Assembly: GCA_023525715.1 (NCBI GenBank)
Contig: CM042013.1
Location: 79,111,494 to 79,175,493 of the forward strand
Source of the DNA: Cichorium intybus
Taxonomy: Eukaryota; Streptophyta; Magnoliopsida; Asterales; Asteraceae
Length of the DNA stretch: 64,000 nt
Direction: 5' to 3'
The translations under genes and the position numbers were made by a program. Within the stretch, counting starts at the first letter, position 1. Every line of letters starts with the position of its first letter. The notes under the pieces are model-generated. The model did not search any database, was not told the DNA's origin, and saw only the letters and a program-made list of their open reading frames with translations. This document shows, one piece after another, positions 1 through 11,750 of the stretch.

Positions 1-59
1 ATCCATGATATTGGCATAGTTTGAGACTTTGGCTTGGGAGGACTTTATGACATAGTCGT

Positions 60-535
60 GGAGGCAGATTGTGCATTGAGTGGAGATGGAACGGATTTTT
101 CCACGAGTTTATGGCTTTTGAGCATGCGGCTGAGACCATGGTCGAGATGACACGTGACTTTGTGGAGAAGCACTTTTTCGTTCTCAGAAGGGTTTAAAGG
201 ACTTGAAGGAGGTTATGTATGCAGACATGTGATGAACTGATATCTGGAGTTTGTGAGAGCTAGCCTACTTGTTATTTTACTGCCATGATCGAGGAAGCTA
301 GAATACACGCATACGAACTTCAGACCCAGGCTCGTAAGAGAAAGGCGGTACAGGCCACAGTACCGGTATCGACGTTAGTGTGGAAACTGAGGACTTCTAA
401 ATCGTACACAGGTCAGAAGGATGGGGGACACCAGTCAAGGGATGACGCAAGTAAGGAAGCGGGCATATGTTTCAGGTGCGTTCGAGCAAGGCACTACCTT
501 CGTGACTGCAAGTCACCGATGAGAGATTGTTACTA
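60..535 (+). pseudogene. gag: gag relic (gypsy), C-terminal part with zinc knuckle
   Basis: The capsid region is broken by frameshifts, but gypsy gag words survive (a stretch like FVEKHFF near 165-180). An open frame at 285-536 (83 codons) starts MIEEARIHAYELQTQ and ends just after a CCHC knuckle, CFRCVRARHYLRDC, which has exact C-X2-C-X4-H-X4-C spacing. The conserved glycine before the His is replaced. In gypsy elements this domain binds genomic RNA during packaging. Family placement is well supported; the copy is dead. Confidence 0.7.
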
Positions 536-689
536 GATTAGTCAGACTGGTCATGTGAAAGCTGAATACCATGCTTGAATACGGTTGGAAGACGATCATC
601 GAAAGCCCTAGCTACGACTCCTTTCCGTGCAATTGATAGGCACACTGGTCAGACTGAGACTAAGAGAGCGCAAGAGTGAGCTTTCTAGC

Positions 690-1000
690 ACACGGATGAA
701 GAGGTACAAGTGACGCATTAGGTAATGGTGGGTATCTTGTGAGTCAAATCTGTACCTGCCTTAAGGTTCTGTGATAGTAGGGCTACCACTCTTGTATTGA
801 TCTTGCTTGAGTGATCTACCGGGTCATGTGGGTCGAGAGTCTGAATCACCCACTCATGGTTGAGGTAGCCAATGATAGGATGATGTTGGCTAGAGTTGTA
901 AGCAGATGAGTAACAGATGGAGGCTGATGTAAATGTGTTTACATAATTAAAATAAGCCTATTTGGATGGCGTTGGGCCTCGATGCGAGTTGCTGGCTTAG
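690..1000 (+). pseudogene. Protease relic of the gypsy element
   Basis: Between about 740 and 900 one frame gives a motif close to the plant gypsy aspartic protease (FCDSRATT, compare D-S-G-A-T), followed by a short run resembling the downstream flap. The catalytic Gly is replaced by Arg and several stops interrupt the frame. The call is tentative and rests on position between gag and RT. Confidence 0.4.
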
Positions 1001-2149
1001 CAGGGTAGGCTTGCTTTTTGTTCTTTAGAGAGTTGAAGAAGTCAGAGACGATAATGAAGTCAGATTGACCGGAAGTTGTTAATCTTTGAGGCAATAAGTG
1101 TGTTCAATTTAAATAGAGGAGCCGGCTAAGTCTATGCGTGCGATCAGGAGAATAGATTGAGCCTTTGCCACATCTAAGGTAATTAGAATAGAGATGTATG
1201 GGGTGGTAGAGATTAAAAGAGCCATGTGCTTTGTTGCGGGAGTATAAGGTATGTTATGGAAGTGATCAATTGTAGGATCGAGTCTGAACCCAAGTAGAGG
1301 AAAACTAATCACTTGTGGCGAAAGGAGATCCTTGAATGTCCAGGGGTGGAATGTAGTATGACTTCAGTTCAGTTAAGAATTTGAGTAAGGGGCTGAAGAG
1401 ACTTTGAGAGACCGCATTTGAATAGAGTGGAGAGGCTAAAACCATGGGTGACAGTGTTTTTGCATGACTAAAGTAGGAGGTACTACCGATAATCGTTAGA
1501 GACCGTATGGTGAGTGGATAAGGGCGAATAAAAAATGTGAATAAATTCTTGAACCGACAAACCTTGGATGATGAAGTTAGTTCCTTTGTTGACTGAGAAG
1601 TGAGATTCGACATGCATTACTCATGCATGTCAAGAGGTGTACAATCTTATGGGATTATGGACTGTAGGTAGCGGTTGTGGGTGGTTCAGGTTGCTAATAT
1701 TTTCTTTATGGTAGGTTTGGGGTTCGTATGGCTCTCCGTGTGAGGATACTGGTACGAGCTATTTTTGACAGCGAAGCTAGGATGGTTTATGCCTCGAGAG
1801 TCCCTAGTTGATGGTAGGATGGGGATAGCCCATTAGTCCAATGATTGGAAGGTGCCCGTAGGACGTTATTTGATGTGTATTATGTGATGGTTCGGTGGTA
1901 TGTCCATTAAGTGTTTTGCTTTCGTGATTAGATTAGATGGACGCGGTTGATGCAGAGATTGGATGTTATACCAACAATTTGGGGTCTGAATTCAAGTGGG
2001 GAAGAAGCGCAGAATTCAGTTTGCAGAGGTTAACCAGGTGGGGTATACTAGCATTATGTGTGAATTCATGCAATCAAGTTGATTGTAGTAACGTTTGGGG
2101 ATGTTGGACTATTTCAAGGCAATAGCACTCGTGTGGGTTGTATATCTTG

Positions 2150-2235
2150 TTACACGCTACATTAGGGGTTAGGTGTGGTGCTCATGCAGCACGGTAAGGT
2201 TTTGACACACGCATCGTGTCTTTAGCTATCGTAGA
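2150..2235 (+). pseudogene. RT/RNase H junction relic
   Basis: A short stretch translates as GVVLMQHGKVLTHAS, which matches the plant gypsy motif at the end of RT and start of RNase H (xVLMQxGxVIAYAS). It sits about 0.5 kb before the PPT, far closer than in an intact element, so most of RNase H and all of integrase are deleted or scrambled. Confidence 0.5.
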
Positions 2236-2264
2236 TGTTTTAGGCTCGATGTATTGAAATATAG

Positions 2265-2400
2265 GGTGGCTCGACGCACTGAGCAACGTGGTACATTATG
2301 GGGGTGGCCGGCAAGACGCACTGAGTAGATACACATGGCTCGACGTATAGAGCATGCGTGACTCGGAATGCTGAGCAGAGATGCACGACTCATTATATAT
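2265..2400. repeat. Degenerate array of GACGCACTGAG-like words
   Basis: Words such as GACGCACTGAGCA, AAGACGCACTGAGTAGA, GACGTATAGAGCA and GAATGCTGAGCA recur every 25-45 bp. A related array occurs at 5085-5230 inside the 3' LTR, so this may be an LTR-derived fragment rearranged into the internal region. Confidence 0.45.
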
Positions 2401-2740
2401 AGTAGAGTAAATTATTGATTATTGTAGTGTACAAACATCTGATAGAAGGTTACTGCTGGTCAGAGATAAAACTGGAGTTATAAGTTGCCTAAAGTAGTGT
2501 TTTGGACTTTATGGGAGGGGGCAGCTGGGATGCTTACCTCTCATCGGCTGAATTTGCTTTCGCTGGCTGTTGCCAACTATAGTATCGGTATGTCGTTTCG
2601 CGAAATGTCATGTGTGTGATGGTGTGGGACCCCTATCTGTTGGGGTAAGAATGAACCGTTTCAGATCTAAGCACCGATTTAAATTTTGTGGCATTTTCAC
2701 CTAAAAGTCTAGAGTTGAATTTCAGGGACGAAATTCTTAT

Positions 2741-2753
2741 AACTGGGGGAGAG
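2741..2753 (+). promoter_or_regulatory. Polypurine tract of the gypsy element
   Basis: AACTGGGGGAGAG follows the last acidic pol codons and directly precedes the inferred 3' LTR start, as expected for the plus-strand primer. Confidence 0.65.
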
Positions 2754-2801
2754 TAGTAGCGCTCCGTTTTTCGATTCGTCAATGAATTTATTATTTTCAG
2801 C

Positions 2802-2802
<1 letters not shown>

Positions 2803-2863
<61 letters not shown>
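2803..2863. repeat. (AAT)n microsatellite
   Basis: About 20 near-perfect AAT units lie 50 bp inside the gypsy LTR. The apparent poly-isoleucine frame on the minus strand is only this repeat. Confidence 0.95.
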
Positions 2864-2865
<2 letters not shown>

Positions 2866-3351
2866 TTTTAAGTGAAGGGGCTTTAGTGCTATTTCTTGAA
2901 ACTTAATTTGTTGAGTTTTATTGTCATTAGACTTTTGAAAATAAGTTATAATTGTTGGAGGGCCATTTGTGCCATTCTCCATATATTGCATGAATTAATT
3001 GGGATTGAGAAGCAATTGTGCGGGCTTAAATTACAATGGTGCGACCGAGCATTTTCTTTTTCTTTGCACCCTTTGCCTAGTCGAAACCTTAGCAGCTAAA
3101 AAAAATACAACACAACCCTAAGAGTTCTTGAAGCCGTGAGTTCATGTGCGAGCTTCAATCCATTGTCGTGAAGGAACCCATTCATGCCGAGAGTTTGGAA
3201 GCTGCCGAGTGAAATCCTTTACCCATACAAGTGTGCGGCCGAGTGGGAGCAGCAATTGCACAATTGTGCAGCCGAGCGTACTAGCTATTATGCATGCAAG
3301 TGACTATGTGACTTCACGTTGTTCGGCCGAGTGTGAGAGAGAGAGACCGTG

Positions 3352-3463
3352 AGGTTAGGGAGAGAATGGAAGGGTGATCAAGGTTGTGAAAGGAGGCCAA
3401 TTTGAAGAGGTTAGGGAGAGAATGGAAGGGTGATCAAGGTTGTGAAAGGAGGCCGATTTGAAG
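3352..3463. repeat. 56-bp tandem duplication inside the gypsy LTR
   Basis: The unit beginning AGGTTAGGGAGAGAATGG and ending near GGCC(A/G)ATTTGAAG occurs twice in direct tandem, with a single visible difference near its end. This points to a recent duplication. Confidence 0.9.
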
Positions 3464-5084
3464 TGTACACGTGACTGTGAAGACGAGTGCAGCAACCTAG
3501 GACGTGATCTCTTCGGTGAGGTACTCTTTCGGGTCTAGTTCTTTTCTTTCTAGCGTAACCATAGCCTTTTAGCACCACCAAACCTCCATCGTGAGGTGTG
3601 TGTGAGTGTGTAAGTGTGCATTGTCTAATTTATAACTCTTCGTCTTATCTCTATAGTTGTAAGGACCTTGTCTTGGGTTCCATATTGAAGTATTTGTGGT
3701 TCGCATGCTAGCCGATTCTACACACACATACCTTGGTGTGCGCATGTGTGTGTGTGTGTTTATGAGTGTGAGGCTCATGCTATTGTGTTCTAATCCCAAG
3801 TTTTCTTCTTTGTAATGCCATTTAACACGTTTTGGTCCTTATAAGTGGTAATCTTGGTCTTAATGGGTTTGGAAAATGAAACCCTAGTGTTGTTTATGAA
3901 CTTTACAATTTCATAGTTTTAAGACTCATCTTAGAACATTTGTATAAAATCATAGGCATCACCATTTGGGGTGAACTTTAGATCAGTGGAGTTGTCATAG
4001 AGTGTAGTTTTTGCATCCAGAATGTCTTTGTCTAATTCGGGTCCTAGGTCAGGTGAATATTGCAATATTCAATGACTGATCTAGAATGGTGCTTAACAGA
4101 GAATTTTGTCTTAGAAAATTCATCCTTAATTATACAAAAATGGTTTGGGGGAAATACGAATGGGAAAAGTTTCTGTTATGAGTCTAATTTATTCACACGC
4201 AAAATCCTAACCCCCTGTTCATTTTGTGTTTTGGTTACATACTTGAAGGGTGATCCAGTGGGTAGTCTGATCAAATTAGTCAACTTTAGGGATTTATAAT
4301 TTGTTATTGAAGAATGCTTTTGACCTGAGCTCAGGACCTATGACACAGTGACCTTGTCGTTGCGTCTTGTTTATCCATGATTTTTATTTTGAAGCCCTAA
4401 TTGGTTCAATGTTGAAATCTTTGAAACCGGGTCAAAACTCAGCTTGCTGTCATGTTCTCTCTTCGTGGTAAATGTTGTGGTCATGGGTGTTGGGGGGTTG
4501 TGATGAATGTCGAAGTTCACCTAAACCTAACTAAAACATTTATTAACTTCAAATTTGGGTGAATGAGATGAAGGGGGGGGGGTGTTCATAGTGGGTCACG
4601 GTTCGTGTCGGAAGCCGGAAACATATAATTATAAGTATATAACTATAAGTAATTGTTTATACAATATGAAACCCATTCTAAGTAGTGGCCTATGGGATGT
4701 AGGTCAGTGGAAGAAGGAAGGTCTCTGAGTGCTGCATTTCATGTGTGTTACCTACTACTACTTATCCGCTGAGTTTCTCACCACATTGTGTGGATGTTAT
4801 ATATCCTTTACTGTAGCTTGTGTAAGCTTATATGATGTGTGGACATAGTACTGGGCTGTTAGGATGCCTAGTGTGGGTAGTGCTAGGGTGTTTGCGTTGT
4901 ACTGATATTATACATCCTTTGTTGTAGTTTTGTGTAGCGAAATTATGTGATGGTACACTTATTATGTTATGTTTGGGTGTGTAGCATGTGAAGGTGTGTG
5001 TTGCTAGTATTTTGTGAGGTCAAGTAGGGGCTATATTGGGGTAGATGTGTACAGACCAAGACTTACATGCATGACTAAGGGTGC

Positions 5085-5230
5085 TGAGTGAACGACAAGA
5101 CGTACTGAGGATGCTGGTAGATGGCAAGATGCACCAAGTGTACCCAACAGACTACAAGATGTGCGGAGGGTGCTGAGTAGATGACAAGATGCACCAAGAG
5201 TACTGAGCAGATTGCAAGATGCACTAGGCC
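5085..5230. repeat. Degenerate minisatellite in the gypsy LTR
   Basis: Five or six units of about 30 bp share a core like AGATGACAAGATGCACCAAGAGTACTG. They resemble the words at 2265-2400. Units are diverged. Confidence 0.6.
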
Positions 5231-5600
5231 GATTTGCGTGTACACCTTGATGTACATGGTGGAGTAGACTAAGCTTTACTACGTTGTGATGTTGTATTTT
5301 ACCGATAGGGGTAGACTATTGTGCCTGATATGCTTTGTACGTATTGGAACTCACTAAGTTGTGTGGTTACCCTTTCCCCACGAAATGCTTTGTACGTATT
5401 AGAATTTATTAGTGATTATGTCTTGGATTTGACTTTCATTGGATTTTGACTTTCGTTGGTTTGTAACTTGTGTTGACAAGGAATGTTTTAAATACTTGAT
5501 TTATGTTTAAGTTTGAAAACTAATAAATAATATGACGTGTTTTTGGTTGAAAAAGTGTTATTAATTTTTTTTAATGTACCTTAAAAACAGGGATGTTACA

Positions 5601-5967
5601 TTATAACTGCCATGTTTCAGTACAGTTTTCAACCATATCAAATTACAATACTCCTTATAATCTTGAGTCCCTAATATGTATCTCAGGTCTAAGGATATAA
5701 TGATAAAACCTTTGCTCAAGATTCCCTTATGGCGATGATCCATAAAGTAATCTTGAAGCGGGTCAGGTCCAATACTTATCCTCTTATAAGTAGATATGAA
5801 CTTGGCTTGCAACTCTTTACCACTTTCACTCTTGAAAGTTAACCAATCCAATTCATATTAGTCCTATTTCATAATTGTTCCCATAATTACGACCGACTAT
5901 GGACATTTAGAATTACTAAGTTATTCAAGGATTAAATATGCGAATATAGAACACAATGAATTATCAA

Positions 5968-6060
<93 letters not shown>

Positions 6061-6532
6061 TATCTTATACATCCAAGTTGTATACTATAATTGTCGTTTA
6101 CCGTTCCAAATATTCAAATACTAAATTTGAAATCAAATCCCATCACTAAAATAATGAAGGTCGTATAGCTCCATCGTGACTCTTCAACCTTAACATATAA
6201 AAGGAGCTTCATGAATGGATTTGTTTTAACTAATTTTAGTGAACTTTGCGAATATATATCTCCTTCTTTAACTCTATAGTTACATGTAATTAGTAAGTGC
6301 TTGGTATTCTGTTATGACTTAGAGTGCTTAACGAACCGGTTAAAGGTGACTCTTATTGTCACAATGATTTCTAGGTTACCCTGAATGTGAGGGGTCAACC
6401 TAGCTTCTAAGCATCTTCATATTCTTTGTAACTTATGAAACATATTCTTATTTTGTAGAAGATTTATGTAATGTCATATTACTTGAAACTCTTCCATTAA
6501 AACTCCTTTTTCATGAAGGATAGGATTAGTGT
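5601..6532. other. Unassigned flank between gypsy LTR and CACTA end
   Basis: No element terminus or known domain is visible. A minus-strand open stretch of about 85 codons lies at 5600-5851 and contains TFKSESGKELQAKF. I do not recognise it, and its tail runs into the LTR, so it is at best a fragment. Confidence 0.4.
5970..6058. repeat. (TA)n microsatellite
   Basis: About 44 uninterrupted TA units. Confidence 0.97.
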
Positions 6533-6545
6533 CACTACAACAAAA
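6533..6545. repeat. CACTA terminal inverted repeat
   Basis: CACTACAACAAAA begins here, fitting the CACTACAAGAAA-type ends of plant En/Spm elements. The preceding bases TGT could be the 3-bp target duplication, which cannot be tested without the other end. Confidence 0.8.
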
Positions 6546-6554
6546 TGAAGCTAA

Positions 6555-6975
6555 TGGAACCTCGATAAACACTTGCATTATGCATTGGAAAGGTTGCATT
6601 ATGCCTAATGCAACCTTTTATCTAAGGCTGCATCAGATGAGTTGCCTTAGACCTAAAGCAACCTTTTTGTCAGAAAATACAACCTTTTATGGAAAAGTTA
6701 CACATATTGGTCAAATACAACCTTTTTTAGGATGCAACCTTTTCTCATGCAATTGCAACTTTTTTTATATTTTCAAATGCAACATTTGGTATACTTAATG
6801 TAACCATTTAAATTATTTTATTCAACAAATGCAACTTTTTCTATAACCATATGCAACCTTTTATTGTGTTTTGGTAAACAAATTTAACCTTTCTGTATAT
6901 TATATGCAACCATTATTGAGATATTGTAAGAAATGCAACCTTTGTTTTTTATTTTGTAACACAACATTGTGCTAA
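6555..6975. repeat. CACTA subterminal repeat array (ATGCAACCTTTT)
   Basis: Roughly 15 copies of a 10-12 bp motif, consensus ATGCAACCTTTT, occur in about 420 bp, mostly on the plus strand with at least one inverted copy near 6591 (AAGGTTGCAT). In En/Spm such arrays bind the element's TNPA protein. Confidence 0.8.
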
Positions 6976-7550
6976 TGCAAATGCTACATATTTTATTACA
7001 ATTGTCACATTATTGTTTCACAAACTACATTGTTATTGACATTAATTGCTAATTTAAATCTACCATAACAATAATAACAAAAATATCATAAATAATTTTA
7101 TGGTCCATCATTTTGACATATATGTCCAAATTCAAAAAAACAACGATAAATCATAGTTAACATAAAGTTTTCATCATCTTTTCAAAACACCCCTCGTTAG
7201 CCATATCCCCGAAAACAAGGTAACCTGCAAAATATAGACAAGAATAAGTAATGAAATGAAATGAGAAGTTCTATAGTGATCAAACCAAACAATTACAAAG
7301 GTAATTAGTAATAAGTTAATTTGCATATTAAAAAATCCAAAAGATTGGTAATAATACCATACCCTAACAATTAAAAACATAATAAAATATATGTCAATTT
7401 TGATAACAAAAAAAAAATATACATAATTAGTGATAATGACATACCTTGTACCAAGTATTAACGATATCTCATCTTAGAAACTCTCAACATTCTGGTGATA
7501 GTTGTTCCATAAACCTATAAATTGTGGTTTCAAGGGTTTCTCGTTGGTTT

Positions 7551-9500
7551 CTAATATCTTCTTGCATAGCTTCTAACTCTGCATTTTTTTTCTTTCATGG
7601 TCCTCTTGAATCTCTTTTCGCATTTCACTTGAATCTCTTTTCGCATTTCAATCAACTGACTTTTTTCAACTTCAACACTCTCTTTGAATGATTCCATAAC
7701 CCCATCGGGAATCAAGTATGATGAACCACCACCATCCACTTTTTTTATCAATTTATTAGTAACGTCTCTACCATAGAGTCGAGGATATCCATCATGTTCT
7801 TTGTTCATCACAATCATAAAAGGATCTACTGAAACACTTACATCTTCTACAGGTTTGAAGTTCTACATTTGTTCCTGCAATTTAACGTCCAAAAATATGC
7901 TATGAAAAAGCTAATTTTAGTGTAAAAAAATCGCATTTTAATGTTAAAAATCCGCTTTTCAATGCCTAAAAAAGAGTTTTTCAACTTCATTTGTTCCTGC
8001 ATGTTAACGTCCAAAAATATGCTATGAAAAAGCTAATTTTAGTGTAAAAAACTGCATTTCAATGTTAAAAAACAACTTTTCATCGTCTAAAAAAATAGTT
8101 TTTCAACGTCTTAAAGAAGCTTATTTAACGAAAAAAAATTGCTACTAAAATACTGATTTTGATGTAAAAACTGCATTCTAAGGTTGAAAAAACATATTTT
8201 CAACATCTAAAAAAATTCAACGTCCAAAAGAAAACTATTTAACGGAAAAAAACTGTTTCTAAAAAACTGATTTTTAATGCAAAAAACTAGTTTAGTGTCG
8301 ATAAAAGGAATTCATTGTGAAATATCAAAATAGAAACTTACTATCCTTGGCCAAATGTATCAACATATGCACGCCCTTCTATTCTTTTACGTGTGCGTTC
8401 AAACATTTTGGTTATATTAGGTAATTCGTTGTTCGGGTCTTCATTTTTCTATATTCATGATAACAAACAGCAATGATAAATTAGCATGTGGAAAAATAAA
8501 GAAAAAGACAAATCACGAGCAAAACGAAGACATTACCATCTGGTCACAAATCCTAGCAAAACTTTTTGGACCGGTCGTGTGCATATTTTTTTTGAGACAT
8601 GCGTATTTCCTTGGCCAACAAACAATGTTTCTACACACACTATTATATACAAATCAACTGACCCATGTACATTAAGAGACAACTGTAAATATAAACAAAT
8701 ACTATTAATAACAAAATTCTTTAGAAAATTACCGCCACATTGTTATTATTCCATAGCCTCAACAATTGTGAGAATTCTTCTATTGGAATGCTTTTAGGTC
8801 GATTCTTCCATCTTGTTTTGTTATCCTTAAATTGAGAGAAGTGATTTTTCTTAAACCTACATTTGTACACCTTATACAATTACCCTATAGCCCTCAAAAC
8901 CCAACTTTTAGCAACATCGGGCACATCGTATTTATCTTTCAAAAAAATTAATAATTAGTAAAAAAATACGAATCTTGAAAAATGAAAGGAATGAAACTAC
9001 TTAAACCCTTACCAAGACATATTCCCATATCTTATCTTTATGTGGCACTTTATGCCATGATTTATAGGTTAATGGTGCGTAACTATGACTACGAGCTATT
9101 GTACCCAAAAACCATGAGAATTCTCCTACTACGTCCTCTCCTTTGTTACCGGTCCAACAGGTTGTCCGAATTCATTGCATATAATGATCTCCCGCTCATT
9201 GACTTTTCGAGTGTGCACAGCATGCATCATTGTTGGTCCTCTTTTCTTTGGGTTTAGAAATTACTAAAGTTCAACCATATAAAAAATACATAACTAATTA
9301 ATTACAAACAAAAAAACATGGTCAAGTTGTGAAAAATAAAACTGTTGCTTTATCTAATTGGGGGGCTTTTAATTCTTCTTGAACTAGTACATCATCCTCA
9401 TTCTCCAAATCATCATCACTATCATCTACTTGTATTTCATTTTCAGAATTTGCAAATGTCACATGCTCCATGTCTTCATACTCATCATTTTCGTCATTTT
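7551..9500 (-). pseudogene. Decayed plant Transposase_24 (Ptta/En/Spm) gene
   Basis: Several minus-strand exons read in order as one family. An acidic N-terminus lies at 9500-9345 (EYEDMEHVTFANSENE). Next come RGPTMMHAVHTRKVNE and CNEFGQPVGPV, then WHKVPHKDKIWEYV (9257-9008). A block with VPDVAKSWVLRAIG and RWKNRPKSIPIEEF lies at 8935-8735, and SFARICDQM near 8535. ERTRKRIEGRAYVDTFGQ is at 8410-8345, and a coiled-coil C-terminus at 7850-7551 (ESFKESVEVEKSQLIEMRKE). GT donors follow several blocks (GTAAGG near 9010, GTAATT near 8730, GTAATG near 8535). Breaks include a frameshift near 9140 and a stop near 8890. These proteins accompany CACTA elements; a DNA-binding role like TNPA is inferred. 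Confidence 0.75.
7867..8110. repeat. ~122-bp tandem duplication in a CACTA intron
   Basis: A unit containing TTAACGTCCAAAAATATGCT and an AAGCTAATTTTAGTG stretch occurs at about 7870 and again at about 7992. Further diverged echoes of the same AT-rich words run to about 8290. The array lies between exons of the Transposase_24 gene. Confidence 0.85.
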
Positions 9501-9585
9501 GTCATTGGTAAATGAAACATCAATAATCAGCAATTAGATAAAATGTAACAAACGATGAACTAGTTAAATCAGTAAACGATAGTAC

Positions 9586-10037
9586 TGTATGTCCCAAATC
9601 TTTAGATCTATGCGGTATCAATTACAAACACTCGATTGGTGCGGAATCCCAATGAGTATCAATCCGAAAAAGATATGAAATAAGAACACAATTACTACCA
9701 ACCTTCAATGCACACTATGTTGATGAATAGCCTAGTACATAAGGTTTCTTGATCAATTGCTCAAAAATTCTCTCTATACGCCCACAACATCAATCGACCA
9801 ACGAAACTAATGACGGCTACAATTGACTATTTATACCTAACTGATGACCTAAGCCCATCGACACAAAAGCCCACTGAAAACGCCTAGGCCAGCCCACCAA
9901 AATCCCTTGGATTTCGGTCATGACCACTGAGAACTAGGTGGTTTTCGGTCCCTGACCCAAAACTCCAAACAGGCCATTTAATTGCGAATTTAGCCCATTA
10001 AATGTAAAACTTAAACCAACTAAACTATGTCCGAACA
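9586..10037 (-). repeat. 3' LTR of Sirevirus derivative E
   Basis: In element orientation the LTR runs from TGTTCGGACATAG to TTTGGGACATACA (452 bp), with matching short inverted ends. A TATAAATAG box occurs near 9824-9832. The adjoining internal side has a PPT, which fixes the orientation. The outside bases are AGTAC (9581-9585), the expected target duplication, but its partner is beyond the window. Confidence 0.75.
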
Positions 10038-10050
10038 ATCTCCCCTTTGG
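10038..10050 (-). promoter_or_regulatory. Polypurine tract of element E
   Basis: The minus strand reads CCAAAGGGGAGAT immediately before the LTR, the same design as the PPT of H. Confidence 0.75.
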
Positions 10051-11750
10051 TTTAATGCTTTCATTGATCTTCAAGCTCTCTTTAGATATAGACTTTCAGC
10101 TCTTTTCTCGATCATGACATGGCTTGCGAGATGCAGTCGAACTTTCTTCAGATTTGACTTTAAACACATAGATGGTGTAAGGGCTTCTTGCATAGGTCTA
10201 GAAATCAGCACATCCAACTTTAAGTTTGACATTGACTAGTACCTGGAGTCGGAGTCTGATTCTTCTTCACTTCTTGATCACTTAAAGGTAAAAATGTAGC
10301 AACAAAAACTGTTTGAGGAGGAATTCAACGCAGCTTGTCGCATGGAGCTACGATTCACCTTTCTTTGGGGTTGAAATGTTTATGCTGAAAACTTCAAACT
10401 TCATTTCGGGATCCATCACTAGAAAATCTTCATTTTATTGTCTTTTACTGGCGATTCATGAAACTAAAGATGACCAAAAATCCTGTGGGTCACAGAGTCA
10501 TAAAGACCTTTCTTGCCACAGTTGCTCAAGGACCCAGCCTTGGCTCAGGAGGAGACTACTCGCAGTATCTGTGTGAACCTGGAGGAACGCACTGCGATTG
10601 TTTGAGTATCGGAGAACTACTCGTGGCTAATTTGATTTTGGCACCTGTATATCCTTGATCAAAGATCTAAATACAGTTAACAAGTTGACAAGTTAACTTG
10701 GCTCTTGGCGAGACGTCCAATGGTAACCAAAACTCTACAGAGTGTACCAACCGGGTGCCAATTAGGGTTTTGGAGAAGTGTTGGGGTCTCATAGCTATTG
10801 TGGTGGTCAACAGCGATCACTAACCCAGAGTTGCGATGTTTCATCAATGCAAGGTGAAGCCACATTCAATCACGAACATCTTTATTAGAAGAAAAATGAG
10901 TCAAGAGTGGTATTAGCGTGTAATATATTTTGGTTCGAGATATACCCATCGGTTAGACTTTCGAATTGTCATCAATGTATGGTATATTACACTGAATCAT
11001 CCAACTCTTGAATTAGAAGATTTGTAGGTAAGAATGGTTGTCGATGCCTCACATTTACTACTGGTGTTGTAGCAAAGATAACTGGCATAGAGTTTCGAAA
11101 TATCATCATCATTTGGTTTAAAATGATGAATCATCTATTTCTTGTATCTAAAGATAGAGTGGGTAAGAATGCATTGGTGCGTGTGATAGACTACGGTATG
11201 AAATCTAACCATCGACACATAATTTGTAACTCTCGACTCTGAGTGGCTTAACTCAAAGTGTCTACAAGTTGAGTTTGAGAATACTTAAGGATAGGTTAAG
11301 AGAGGTTGTTAGTGCCTCATACTCATTATGGTGTATCAATGAGAATCATCAGCACAAAGTATTTGTTTAAGCAGTGAGTGGTATATCTCAGTGCGTCGTT
11401 GACGGGTGAGGAGTGTCTTAGTGAATCACGATGATAGTAAAACACATCTTTGACATGAGAGATTTGGATCTGTATTCCTGATTGGTATTAATCAGGAACA
11501 TTGACGATCGTGCAAATTTTGTGTAAAAATTTAAATGACATATTTTTTGATTTTTCTCAATTTTTTTGAAGGGAAAACATAAAAAAAGTTTTTGGATTTT
11601 TTAATTTTATCAATTTCTTTGTCGTTTTTAATTCTCCCCCTAAATTTGTGCATGGAAGAGAATTAACGAAAATAAAAACATGAACAAATTTAACTAAAAA
11701 ATTTACAAAATATACAAAATGATTTGTCAGTCATCAAAACGAATCAAATC
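10051..11750 (-). mobile_element. 3' noncoding region of element E
   Basis: No frame of note is seen. Part of it (about 11280-11340, with GGTTAAGAGAGGTT) resembles the H spacer near 23115-23170, so E and H share ancestry in this region. A purine block AATTTAGGGGGAGAATT (minus strand, near 11632) resembles the internal polypurine tracts of the other Sireviruses here. RT, RNase H and integrase are absent between here and the protease fragment, so E is an internal-deletion derivative. Confidence 0.6.

Larger units (their letters stand above)
1..2753 (+). mobile_element. Decayed Ty3/gypsy (Tekay/Del-like) internal region
   Basis: The stretch reads as the 3' part of a chromovirus-type Ty3/gypsy element whose 5' end lies outside the window. 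Recognisable pieces in order are a gag C-terminus with a CCHC knuckle (to 535), a protease-like relic near 740-900, and an RT/RNase H junction relic near 2165-2225. The usual gypsy end follows: an acidic last pol stretch at 2725-2740, then a polypurine tract. The reading frame is broken throughout and most of integrase is not recognisable. Most of 900-2160 shows only scattered gypsy-like words. Assignment to Tekay/Del rests on this layout and the long LTR, not on a search. Confidence 0.65.
2754..5600 (+). repeat. 3' LTR of the gypsy element (~2.85 kb)
   Basis: The LTR starts after the PPT at a decayed TGTAACGCTCCG-like end and finishes at GGGATGTTACA (5590-5600), the standard end of this lineage. 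It contains an (AAT)n tract, a 56-bp tandem duplication, a G9 run near 4577 and a degenerate minisatellite. No long open frame is seen. The left boundary is uncertain by a few bases because no partner LTR is in the window. Confidence 0.6.
6533..9585 (-). mobile_element. CACTA (En/Spm-type) transposon, left part
   Basis: The left end is CACTACAACAAAA, the signature terminal inverted repeat of plant CACTA transposons. A dense array of short subterminal repeats follows, then a minus-strand Transposase_24-family gene. The other terminus is absent. Element E sits at 9586, so the rest of the CACTA should lie right of E outside the window. The element is dead as seen: its gene has frameshifts and stops. 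Confidence 0.8.

Noticed and set aside
2797..2991. Poly-isoleucine protein
   Set aside because: Translation of the (AAT)n microsatellite.
5561..5851. Minus-strand ORF of 96 codons as a gene
   Set aside because: Its last codons run into the gypsy LTR and I recognise no domain; kept only as an unassigned fragment.
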